Source: Drosophila persimilis (lineage: Eukaryota > Arthropoda > Insecta > Diptera > Drosophilidae). Taken from it: 64,000 bases of DNA. Of the stretch, positions 45,330-56,781 are shown piece after piece. The stretch is from positions 1,984,001 to 2,048,000 of the forward strand of contig NW_020825288.1 of the NCBI RefSeq assembly GCF_003286085.1. The letters are read 5' to 3'. How positions within the stretch are numbered: the first letter of the stretch is position 1; each line of letters opens with the position of its first letter. The notes below the pieces were generated by a model, which ran no database searches, was not told the origin of the DNA, and saw nothing but the letters and a program-made list of their open reading frames with translations. The translations under genes were made by a program, and so were the position numbers.

Positions 45330-48300
45330 ATGAGCGACATGTCAAGGACCAAAGTTTCTGATTTCCTCAACACCAGCAGCAGCAGCAGCGGCAGCAGCAG
45401 CACTGCCATCAGTCGAACGACAATGACATTAGCTGCAACATCATCATCAGCAACAGCAACAGCAACTGCAACGAGCAGGCCCACGAAATCGATTGCAACA
45501 TTCGTGGCAGGTAGCGCCGTCTTTAATGCCACGGTCACAACAACGGCCACAGCCTCAAAGAGTAGCGGCAACCTTCTGCTAACAACGGCCACACTAACGG
45601 CCTCCACGGGGTCTGCAACAACGACGACGACGAGTTTGCCTACAACATCGCAATTTGTAGATGGCTCGTTGACTTCGCTTTCATTAAGAGCCACATCGAC
45701 AGCCTCAATATCATCGTCGTCGGTTGGAGCTGGAGCTGGGGCTGGCGCTGCAGCTGTCACTGGCACTGGAGCCCTGTGGTCCTCCGAGTCCCCGTTTGAG
45801 CTGTTCCCAACAGTTGGGGCAAACATAACAGCCAATATCAGCAGCATCCTCGAGCAGGGCGAGGGACAGTTGGAGGAGAGCTGGGTGGATCTATCGGTGC
45901 TGCTGCTCAAAGGATTCATCTTCTCGTCAATTATCCTGGCCGCAGTCCTCGGCAATGCCTTGGTTATCATCTCCGTACAGCGCAATCGCAAGCTGAGGTA
46001 GGTCTTTCCGTCCAACTTGTTTTCCCGGTCCCGGCTCACCTTTGACACTTGAATTTAATTGACGGTCATTGCCGCAGGGGCCCCACGACAATGCAGACAA
46101 GTAAAAGGCAGGAAAATCCTGGGAAACTCGGGCAAACAGGTGGGATGCGAGGGCGAAACCTTTTCCCCCGTAATAAATGTAATTTAAATGAGCGACAAGT
46201 GGAATAATAAAGCACAAAACGAAGTTAAATGCGAAACAAAAGCCCATCGCCCAGACATGAGAACGTTGCGATGACAGGACGCCCCAGAGTGCAGTGCAAA
46301 TAAAAGTAGCATACAATTGAGCGCAAGGCATACAGTCCTGCCTCACTGTCCCGCCCACAGTGCCACCCTGCCACAGTGGGAGTGGCACCCACACGCCCCT
46401 CTTGTGTTGCACAACGTTTGTGCGTGGCGCGAATAAGCTGGCGGATTTTGATTAAAGAGTTTATGATGCCACTAAAAAGTTAAAGCACCCGCTAGATTAC
46501 CCTTCTGAAGTCATTCGGAATACAGATTCATATCTTGCGGCATGCGAATAAAGCGATTCTCAGAACACAGACACCATCGCCCAACAGAAAAGCTGGATTA
46601 TTCCGAGCTCTACGAGATTGCTCTAGATTACCTTTTGTTATTTACTCTTTTTTCCGTTCGGAAGCTGACATTTGTTTCTGCTTGGCAAGCAAACTTTTCT
46701 CTGAATATCAACAGACACAAATGCAGTGGCCAATAACGTGGCTGTAGACCTAATATACTACATATATAAGTAATCAGGTAATCAAATAAATGTCAGGTTT
46801 CTACTAGAACTCCGATATGTTTGCATTGCAACCCGTCAACCATCGAAAAAACGACAATCATTGCCTGCGACGCAATTGCCATGTGGTTCTTTCTCTTTCT
46901 AACCCACACACATTGCCGCAGCGGAACACGCTCAACGCGCGCTCTCTTCATGTACTCTCTTATGATCTGCTCTGAGCGAGTAGTCTCTCTCCCCACGCAC
47001 TCTCTCGCTCACAGCTGCACAGCAAGGGACAGGCAGTGGACAAGAACAAACACGCCCAGCAATAGAACGGGCAGGGAACAATACCAAACGGTGTATCGCG
47101 AGGAGTGTACAGCTGAGAGTACACTGAGCATAATATTCGGATAGCCAAAGAATCTTGATCTGAGAGTAAACATATAATAAAAGGCCTTATTTCCAGAGTA
47201 TCTGGCCATACAAAAAATACTCTTCTTTTGAAAACCTAATGAACGTAGACTATTCTTATCATTCGATCGATAAAAGTATGTACTGTTGGAATGAGCCAAA
47301 AAGCAATTAACTAGCAATAAATAATAACGAACGAGTGAAAAAATTCTTGACAGAATTAATATTTTTTTGGACCGTAGAAACTGGCAAAATACTTTGGTTT
47401 TTCACACCCATTCTGTCGACATATCAATAAACACTTTTCAGAGGAGCAAAAAGGAATAAAAACGTTGACACAAACTGAAAAGAAATGAACAACCGAACCA
47501 CTGAAAGCATAAATTTGAATTCTTGCCATAATATACCCGACCCCATCCGTTGGCTGGGCAACCGCATAAACCTCGCTTTCAGTTTCTGTGATATTTGGCT
47601 TAAAAAAAATGGATGCTATGCTCATGATTGTTGCCACATCGCTGTGGGGGGCAGCTGGAGGTGGCAGCTGCCTAGTCAGTCGAATGACTTATGACAGCCA
47701 AGGAAATTGCTGCATAAAGGTGACCTGAAGCCGGCAGCTACGAGCCAGACAGAGACAGAAGGAGAGAGAGAGAGGAAACGAAATGGAATGGAATGCAATG
47801 CAATGTTTAGCTAAGCTGCCAGTCCTTTCCCAGCGGGGAGAAGGCCAAGCACACACACACACACATACATATGTATGTATGTATGATGTGTCACTCGTGC
47901 GACACTCGTATGCTTACATTTGCCCCCGTTCGAGAGCCGGCAAAAACGCATAGTGTTGCCCGCTGTGAACCCAACCCATCCATAGTCGCATGTCCATGGT
48001 ACTCGTGACCCTAACGATCTCTTGGCCCTTTGTTTCGTTCACAGGGTGATAACCAATTACTTTGTGGTGTCGCTGGCCATGGCGGACATGTTGGTGGCCC
48101 TCTGTGCGATGACATTCAACGCGTCCGTGGAGCTGTCCGGCGGCAAGTGGATGTTCGGGCCGTTCATGTGCAACGTGTACAACAGCCTCGATGTTTACTT
48201 CTCCACGGCGAGCATCCTGCACCTCTGCTGCATCTCCGTCGACAGGTGGGTACTCATTGTAATCGTATTGTACAATATATTCAACGATTTAAAGTCAATT

Positions 48301-51300
48301 GCATGCACTGCTCTTGGGGGAAAGCCTTTAAATAGATCTCTCCCAGACCATTAATCTTTCCCAGATGCCTGGTGGCAAATCACTTTCCATACAAAAAGAG
48401 CCCCTCGCCGTCCCCGCCCCCTCCCCGTACCCGTTCGCGTTCCCCGGCGCATTGCGAATAAGAAACAATTAATTACCGTGAATGGAGCGCACATCAAAAG
48501 CAAACATTAGGCCGGGGCTGTATGATGAATGCGGCCCAAATGATTTGCAGCTGGCCGTGATGTGGGCGTGCCAAGGGACACCCACGCCCACGCCCACGCC
48601 CACACCCCTCGAACGCCGCCACGCCGTTAATTGGCGCTATGCCTGGTCAGAGGAGACTTCCACAGCTGCGACTACTCCCCAGGCCCGACCAAACAATGCT
48701 CCAAATGCCCCATACCCGGTGGCGGCTGGACAGTGGGCAAGGGGCCTTTGTCTGTTTTAATTAATTTGTGTTTCACTCACCTTTCGATGGGCCGCAAAAC
48801 CCACTCGAACACACACACAAACAGCAAACAAAGGAGAAAGCAGAAAAGAAACAACAGAAGCGAGGCCCCCATCGAAATTAGAAAATTAATGATGGTAGGC
48901 CTCAACCAATATTTCATCCACGAAAACTACTCCTTTCGGTTATCCTGGCGAGATCTGGTATCTGGCATCTGGCATCTGGGACGAGGTGTTTATGCACGAA
49001 AAACTGAATCAATTATGGTATTACACTGAGAAAAATGAGTTCATCCTCTCAGACGGAAGAAGCATTTCAACGCCTATGGTATCCTATAGGATTTAGATTC
49101 CCAAAACAGTCCCTGAGTGGTGCGCTGCCACCTGAAGGAGGCAACCCCCCCTTTCCGCTCAGTTCACGGTTCATTTCCATTATTAAGGCTTCCCTTCCCT
49201 GCAGATACTATGCCATTGTGCGTCCGCTGGAGTATCCATTGAACATGACGCACAAAACGGTCTGCTTTATGCTGGCCAATGTCTGGATACTGCCCGCCCT
49301 CATCTCGTTCACGCCCATCTTCCTGGGCTGGTACACGACGGAGGAGCATCTGCGGGAGATATCGATGCACCCGGACCAGTGCTCATTTGTGGTCAACAAG
49401 GCCTATGCCCTCATCTCCAGTTCGGTGAGCTTCTGGATACCCGGCATCGTGATGCTGGTGATGTATTGGCGCATCTTCAAGTGAGTGTGGTCGATGGACG
49501 CCGGACGATGGGCGATGGGCGATGGGCGATGGCATGAAATTAATGGCTGGGTTAATTGTTCTTCTGTGTTCTCCGTGTGCAGGGAGGCTGTGCGGCAGCG
49601 CAAGGCCCTCAGCCGCACCAGCTCCAACATCCTGCTGAACAGCGTGCACATGGGCCACGCCCAGCAGCCCACCAACCTGAGCTATCTGCATCCGAGCGAC
49701 TGCGATCTAAATGTGGCATCCACGCGCGAGGAGACGCACAGTGCACTGAGCAACTTGGAGGTGAGTGCAACGTGGGGGTGTTCTGGGGGTTCTCCTAAGG
49801 ACGAGGACATTCCAGGGCAGAGGGACCGCCGCCTAACATTAAAGTTCTGTTCCCAGGAAGCGAAGTGTAGTCTGTGTGTGTGTATGTCCTGGGTTGATTG
49901 GATCGGGAGTTCGAGGGGGAATGTTCATGCCCCCCTTCGGACTCGGAATGATTCCTTTGTTGCACTCTGTAATTGATGCCTCAACATGTCTGTATGTGAC
50001 TTGACTTGACAGGACATGCTGCAGCCGGCCACGGATGAGGACGACGACAAGGACGAGTGCGAGTGCGATGAACTGCGCGTGCCCTCACCCCCGCCGCGGC
50101 GCCTCAGCCGCAGCAGCATCGATCTGCGTGACCTGGAGCAGGAGCGCTACGAAAAGGTCACCCACACGGACAGCGCCCCCTCGATGATGGCCCTGCAGCA
50201 GCAGCAGCCCTCGCACAATCACAACCAGCTGCAGCCGCCAGCGCCTGTGTTCAATCCACAGATATGGACGGAGTCCTTTCCGACCGCAAAGATTACCCAA
50301 GTGGAGGGGCCGGAGACGCAGCCGGACGGAGAGCAGGAGCAGGAGCCAGAGCAGCTGCAGCATCCGGCGCTACCGCAGCAGCAGCTGAGCCTGACGAGCG
50401 GCAGTGGCAACAGCGAGCCGGAGGCGGAGTCCACGGCTTACCGGGTCTTCGGGCTGCACAGCGACGAGAGCGAGAGCAACGACCTCTATGACACGCACTT
50501 GCCGCTGGCCGAGGACAACAAGGAGCTGAAGCGCCTCATCGAGGACAACTATCTGTACTTCAAGAAGCAGACGGGCGGCACGGTCATCAGTGCACCGGGG
50601 GGCGGCAAGTACGCCGCCCTCAGCGAGACGGACTTCATCAGGCTGAAGGCGGGGGCGGCGGCCTGTGGACGGAAGGCGATTGCCGCCAGCGACTCGGAAT
50701 TCCTGCGCACGATCAGCGAGGCCAGGGCCAGCACGGAGCAGCCGATGCCCGGCAAGGAGAAGGGCTTCAACTTCCTCTCGCTGCTGGCCAAGACGAAGCG
50801 CTCCAGTGCCGAGTGCTTCGCCCTGGAGCGGAAGCGGAACCAGGCCACCTCGGAGGGGTCCAGCTTCTTCCGGCGCGCCCGCAACCGGAAGCTCTCGCAC
50901 AGCTACAACGGAAGCGCTGGCGGCGGCGGCAAGGAACGCAAACTTGAGCGACGCCAGCGGCAGCACAGCGACACCGACTCGACGCCCAACAAGCCGGACA
51001 TCCTGCTGGACATCAACGTCCTCAGCGAGCAGAGCGGGGCCTGCGTCATCCAGCAGTTCAGCGATGGCGTGCAGCTGATCGACTTCAGCGGCGACACTGA
51101 CGGACTCGGACTCGGAGTCGGAGTCGGCATCGGCCTAGGCATCGGGGGCCCGGGGGACGAGCTGGCCCAGCTGGCTGACTGCTTTGGGGAGTCCCCCAAG
51201 CATCCGGCCACGCCGCCGCCCTCCCTCTCGCCGCCCGAGCTGCCGGAGCAGAGCGGCATGCTGATTGCCAACAGCTCGGAGCTGGCCGAGATCTTCCGCT

Positions 51301-54300
51301 CGCTCAGCTTTCCGCTGGGCGAACAGGGGCGATGCGGCGGCTCGAGGTGCCAGGCGACGGCCCCCCAGCGAATGAGCACGCTGAGCGATCAGGTGTGCGC
51401 CAACTATCTGATGTCCCCACCGAACACTCCACCGGCCACCGCGGGCACGTCCGCCTCCAATGGCAACGCCATGGGCTCCTCCAACTCGCAGTCGGCGTCC
51501 ATCAATGTGTACTTCCTGTCGCCGCCGCCGCCGCCGCATGCGGCCGGACAAGGCTACTCGCCAAGCGACACCTCCACGGTATCGCTGGATGTGGTCACCA
51601 CGCTGCCGGTGCCCCAGCCCCAGCCCCAGCCCAACCCCCAGCCGCAGCAGCAGCTCCCCCCCAACATATCCCCAAAGCCAGAAATAATCCTCGACTCGAC
51701 GCTATCCCCCGGGGAGGGCGGATGCGACGGCCTGGGCGGCGAGCCCAGGGATGTCACGTCCCCGCTGTTCAAGCGCAAAGATAGCTCCGGAGATGCGGAT
51801 GTGAGCGTTTCCGGCGGCCGTCAACGCTGCAGCATCCTGGCCGGCTACGATGGCCTGCAGACCGTGAGGAAGCGACAGGCCTCTGTGGTGACCTATGACG
51901 TCAATGTCATTAATTTCTCGCAGGATAACAGCGACAGTCGCAGCTACATTCCCATGGGTCGCGTCTCTACCAGTTCTGCAAGTGAGTAGAGCCCCCCTTC
52001 CATATATGATTGAGTAGAGTAGAAAAAACGAAAAAGGACAACCATTAAGAGGTGATATGTGGGTAACACTCGGAGGAAAAGGCAGTCAAGGGCTGAAAGA
52101 GCGAAAGAGTATAGCTATTTGACTGCCGTTTCCACTCCGAACTAGCCTCCACTAAGTACCGCCTCTGTAGAAGAAGAACCACCAACGAAGCTTGAGTTGA
52201 TGCCACTAGAGCCTTAGACTAGACTAGAGCTTTATGTTAGTTGCACCACCAACCGATAGACGACCTAGAACGCCTGCGCAACGAGTTAGGAGAGCTGTCA
52301 TTGAGAAAGGAACCATCTAGAGTCGTCCTGGTCCAACTGTTTGCTTTGTTTCCTCGCTCCACCGCCCCTTCCTGGTGCTCTGTGTATGGCGTTGCATGGC
52401 ACGCATGCGCATGCGATCTGTGGTGTGATGTGATCCGATCTGTGCCCCCAATCTTTGTCTAACCTACAGTCCTGTCTATGAAATACTTATGTCTGTACCT
52501 TGTCTCTCTCTCTTCCTCTCTGTATCCGTATCTGTATCTGTCTTTATCTCTCTCTCTCTCTCTATCTATCTATCTGTCTGTCTCTCTCTTTCACGCCATT
52601 TCTTTTGTGTGTGTTTGTATGTGTAAATATATGTAAAACCGAATCATCAAATTTTGTCCAACCAAAAAAACTTCTACTCCAAAAACAACAAACAAAAAAC
52701 CAACCAAAAAAACCACCTGTGGTCGTCCCCGAACCAAAACAAAAAAAAAAACACCCGAAAACCAACAACAAACCTGCAAGCAGAGCACGAATTTTCCAAT
52801 AAATCCTCGCTCATCCGACGCGGTGGCATCTGCATCTTTGTGGATGAGGAGGAGGCCGAGATCAGCGAACAGAAGCCGCGCGGCATCAAGTTTGCCCCGG
52901 TGTCCAGCCCGCTGCCCAAGTGTCCGCTCTGTGGGAGCGACATCAGCACCGCCAACGCCAATGCCACCGCCACCGGCACCGGCACCACAACCAACTCCAC
53001 TGACACCACCGCCAATGCAAGTAGTAAACGTAGTAGTCACGCCCAAGCTCCAGATCCTGACCAGGAGCCCACACGCTTCTGGCACAAACGTACGGCGGCG
53101 GTCACGGCGTGCTGGCAGCAGAGGCAGCGCCATCGGAGGCGCCGCTCCCAAGCCGGATGCAGTCACTGTGGTGCAACCGGTGAGTCTTGTCGTATCCACC
53201 ACACAGCAAACAGTAGCCAGACCCACTCGCCCCCACCCCCACCCCCACCCCCATCTCTCGCTCATTCTCGCTCTCTTTCTCTCTGTATCTCTCTGTCTGT
53301 CTCTGTCTGTCTCTTGCTCAGTCAGTTTCTGTATCTGTATCTGTATCTGTATCTGTCTCATGTTTTAACACTTCAATCCCACGCATTTCCCCCGCTTTCA
53401 GTGTCAATCATTCGCTTTTCCCGCATCAGCACTCGCATCAGACCAGGACACACACGCACTCACACTTGTATATACATGCATCCCACATACATACATAGGT
53501 ATCTCGATTCCCCGAAAGCCAACATCGACATCGAATATACATCTCGCTTTCAAGGGAAAGCCAGGTCGCTGCTCCTCAAATCGAATTAACATCATTATAG
53601 CTTAACCCAAGAACCCAACCCAACCCAATCCCAGTGACCACAGGATCCTGCTCGACAGCCAAATCTGCCCCAAAACCCGTTTCAGACACCTTCTTCTCAG
53701 CTGATAACCAGCTTAGTCAGGGGGTTCACACGCACCAGGCTGGGAACCCACCGGAGTACTGAAACTGAGAACCTGGCTACTGCCCCCTCTCCCCTCTCCC
53801 CTCTCCACTCTCGACGCTTTGCCCTCATGCTGTAGATAGTCGCTTCCGTTTTGCACGTGCGTTTGCCCGGCTTTATTGCGCCTCCACCTTGCCATTGGTT
53901 TTTGCATTATGATTTCGTTCCACCTTGTCCAACGGTCTGGCCAGTCCACCCTCCTCCCCCCACCCAGCTCTCCAGAGCACTTAACATCCAAGCCCATGCC
54001 ACCTCTGCGGTGGGGCATCCATCAACGGATGACGATGACGACAACAATCGAGGAGGCGGAGAGCGAAGGACAAACTTGTCCGCCACTTCCTGTTGCTCTC
54101 CCTGTTGTCCGTCTGATTTGTTTTACTTTCTCCTGCCCTCGACTCTCACTTTCCAGAGATGTATCTACGTATACGTACATCGGAGCACGGGTCTGAATGC
54201 GGGGCTGTATGTCTTTGTGATAACAAGTGTCCTGTGTAAATATTTTCAATTGTTTGCTTCGTTTTTATTACTTTCCCCCCCTCCCCACCCCACCCCACAC

Positions 54301-55248
54301 ACACACACACCCACATACATACATACCAATCAAGCAAACACCCACCCACCCACGAGAACCAGAACCAGCAGCACCCGCACCACAGCACGAAGATACAAAG
54401 ATACTCGGCACCACACACTCACATGCCACACGCCGGCAGTGTAATGACAGTGATGGTCTGACGGGGCAGGGTTACAGTGCCGTCGATCCAACAGCAATAG
54501 TATTACTAATGTCAAAGTTAAACATGCCAGGACACGACCCGTCGCACACACGCCTGGCCTCTTCTCTCCACAGAACGACACACAAAACCGAGCCGAACCA
54601 AACCGAACCGAACCGTACCGCCTTTTTGCATCACACTACACCCACCCCACAGCAAAACAGAAAACAGCAAAACAGCTAACAGCTAACAGAAAACTGTCAA
54701 TTGCAATGGCTTAACAGCTAAAACTTGACTCTGGTCGAGGGCCCAGCCAGACCGGGCTAAAGCGAATCGAACCGCAACGAATCGAACCTAATCAGCCAAT
54801 TGCGTTCTCTCATTTCATTTCAATCCTAAACTCTTTATCTGCCTCCACAGGCGGCTCTGTGCGGCCGGCAAAGGGATGGAAGGCCGAGCACAAGGCCGCA
54901 CGAACTTTGGGCATCATCATGGGCGTCTTTCTGCTCTGCTGGCTGCCCTTCTTTCTATGGTAAGTCCACAGCCGGCCAGCCGGCCAGCCAGCCATCCAGC
55001 ACCTTCCTGGAGCTCATCGCTTGAACTGTTCTCTCAGGTATGTCATCACCTCGCTCTGCGGCCCGGCCTGCCCCTGTCCCGATGTGGTTGTGGTGGTGCT
55101 CTTCTGGATCGGTTACTTCAACTCGACGCTGAATCCGCTTATCTACGCCTACTTTAATCGGGATTTCCGTGAGGCATTTCGCAATACGCTGGAGTGTGTG
55201 CTACCGTGTCTGGAGAAGCGAAATCCCTACAATGCGTACTACGTCTAG
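45330..55248 (+). CDS. Octbeta3R: Octopamine receptor beta-3R (class A GPCR) with a giant third cytoplasmic loop
   Basis: Coding exons are 45330-45997, 48045-48245, 49205-49480, 49583-49760, 50013-51981, 52784-53179, 54851-54959 and 55038-55248. All junctions are GT-AG with matching phases, giving 1335 residues with the sixth exon and 1203 without it (D. melanogaster is about 1256). It is a Gs-coupled octopamine receptor of the plasma membrane. Motifs: a Ser/Thr/Ala-rich extracellular tail with N-glycosylation sites, GN in TM1, D237 in TM2, C265, amine-binding D272, DRY at 289-291, CWLPFFLW in TM6, and NPLIY in TM7. The C-terminus is short and ends NAYYV. Loop 3 runs from about residue 378 to 1240 and is mostly low-complexity Gln, Pro and acidic sequence, encoded chiefly by the 1969-nt fifth exon. 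That exon reaches a stop at 51987-51989 if its donor is not used, which would give a receptor lacking TM6-7. The paralogue Octbeta2R lies 30 kb upstream on the same strand. Confidence 0.92.
45998..48044 (+). other. Octbeta3R intron 1 (2.0 kb), no gene seen
   Basis: The intron falls between TM1 and TM2 and splits the codon for R223, exactly as in Octbeta2R (R198). The contents are AT-rich with scattered CT/CA runs. No coding potential was recognised. Confidence 0.8.
48246..49204 (+). other. Octbeta3R intron 2 (0.96 kb), no gene seen
   Basis: It splits the Arg codon of the DRY motif, the same position and phase as Octbeta2R intron 3. It includes a CCCACG repeat at about 48578-48606. Confidence 0.8.
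51982..52783 (+). other. Octbeta3R intron 5 with a long AG-free zone before a tandem acceptor
   Basis: The intron opens with A then GTGAGT at 51982. From 52470 to 52778 there is no AG dinucleotide for 309 nt, starting with a long pyrimidine tract (52500-52600) and continuing through A/C-rich DNA. The first AGs are at 52779-52780 and 52782-52783 (AAGCAG). This is the pattern of a distant branch point followed by AG scanning, ending in a NAGNAG tandem acceptor. Confidence 0.7.
52784..53179 (+). CDS. Octbeta3R: Octbeta3R candidate cassette exon (132 codons, symmetric phase 1)
   Basis: The exon begins in phase 1 and ends in phase 1, so it can be included or skipped without changing the frame of the following TM6 exon. 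Its frame reads [18 protein letters not shown], then an acidic stretch and PLPKCPLCG, a Ser/Thr/Ala-rich part, and a basic end with CSHCGAT. Two CxxC pairs (about C1144/C1147 and C1223/C1226) are unusual in a receptor loop. In its second half another frame is also open and looks protein-like ([19 protein letters not shown] and onward). That frame would leave the exon in phase 0, which does not fit the next exon, so an extra small exon or a sequence indel would be required. Exon boundaries are well supported at the 5' end and less so at the 3' end. Confidence 0.65.
53180..54850 (+). other. Octbeta3R intron 6 (1.7 kb), mostly simple sequence
   Basis: Contains CCCCCA runs (53228-53253), CT and CTGTAT repeats (53270-53360) and CA/CCCA runs (54290-54350). 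One 97-nt segment, 53402-53498, has a good acceptor and a donor and would convert phase 0 to phase 1; it could be a micro-exon but has no recognisable protein content. No independent gene is seen. Confidence 0.6.
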
Positions 55249-56640
55249 ACCGGATATACAACCCCCCAACCCCCAACCAAACCCCAACCCCAAACCCAAA
55301 CACCCCAATTCAATATTGAACAATGCCCCTGTAAGTGATATTTAATACTTGAGAAACTCGTAATACCAAAAAAAAAAAAGTAAGCATGGAAAAACCAAGT
55401 GGAAAACAAAAGGCGTTCGTGCAAGCATCTCTAGCTAGTAAAATCCTTCGAGCTAAGCAATACTCAATGTGTGTTTCCGTATACGTGTAGTTTTTCATTT
55501 AAGCAACGATAGGGAATTAAATAAAATTTATGTTCTGTGCGCCCCATTGGTGCGACCACTCGGACGTACTGGGAGAGCGCCGCTGCCCCAGAACTACACT
55601 AAACATACTTACATAGTACATATATAAGTGTTGTTGTCTCAAGAACAAGATATACGTAAACATATATACAGATACATGCTATATACCATACAATATACAT
55701 ACATATACTATATAGGAAAGCCAAGCAATTGGAAAACAATCAATGGCTTATACATATGCGAAAAACTTCAGAGTTCAAGTAAATACGAGTATATTTAAGA
55801 AGCAACGATTGTCTCTTCGGCGTTTCGAAGGGTTTATACTTTTTTCGGGAAATGTTTAGGTCACTGTCCTTCTGTTATTTCGAAAAAATCTCTCTTTACT
55901 AGCACTCAAATCTTCTATATGCAGTCCCGTCCAAGTCCCCAAGAAATGAATAAGAGCAAAACACCCCTTACAATCCGATCAAAATTTCCAAGAAAGAGTG
56001 TAAACCTACAATAAAACCCCATAAGCATTAAGTATCATATATGTATGTATAATCTAGTGTTCTACAAGCAAACCAACATACTTGAATTAAAACGAAATTG
56101 AGAATTATCTTATCATTAATTATGCAATTGAAATGAAGTAAAAACAAAAACAAAAAAAAGGATAATGTAAAGAAAACGTGTACGATGCGAAGCTCTGAAT
56201 TTTCAAGCCGAATGACAATCTACCAAAAAGTAAACCACAAAAAATGAGAATTGAAAATTCAAAATTGACAAGCTGTAGAAAATGTCGCTATTCGCTGCAA
56301 AATCGATTTAGTTGTAGTTACTTTTACATGTTTTTCAATTTGGTTGCCGGGAATCCCCTCTCTTGAGTTGAGAAGACTTTTGTGATAGCAAAGGAAATTG
56401 ATTGTATTTCTAGTTGAATTGTTTTACGTTCGTTGCGTCTAAGGCAAAGCATCCCGTACATAACGAGTACCCTAACGAGTATCTACATATGTACTTAGGC
56501 ATATACTATGTATGTATGTACTATATATAGTATGATATGATGTGTGTGCGTGTGCGTGTGCATGTTGCTATGTATTTCAATGTACTTGCTGAACTAAACT
56601 ATTGCATATTAAAGTGTGAAAACAATTGAAAGCGGCCTGT
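55249..56640 (+). other. Octbeta3R 3' UTR and spacer to the next gene
   Basis: AT-rich with several poly(A) signals, the first at 55520-55525 and further ones near 56010-56020. TA/TATG-rich repeats lie at 55620-55700 and 56470-56560. No coding potential is seen. Confidence 0.7.
55520..55525 (+). terminator. Poly(A) signal AATAAA, Octbeta3R
   Basis: First canonical hexamer after the stop codon, 270 nt downstream. Confidence 0.5.
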
Positions 56641-56781
56641 GTTCACTCACTTACCCCACTCACTGTGCGTGGCATGTATTTTTAGCATCGAAGAGAGCGT
56701 ATCGGCGTTATATATAGAATGGTCGTGCCGGCAGGCGGCAGATGCGTCCGTCCGTCCGGTTAGTTTGCTCACGCTCGCCAA

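Noticed and set aside
46915-46995. Similarity of a CTCAACGCGC...CTCTCTT stretch to 27681-27697
   Set aside because: The shared run is short and lies in CT-rich DNA; not enough to call a dispersed repeat.
55249-55335. Possible readthrough of the Octbeta3R stop
   Set aside because: Only about 28 codons of Pro/Gln/Thr low-complexity sequence follow; far weaker than the Octbeta2R case.
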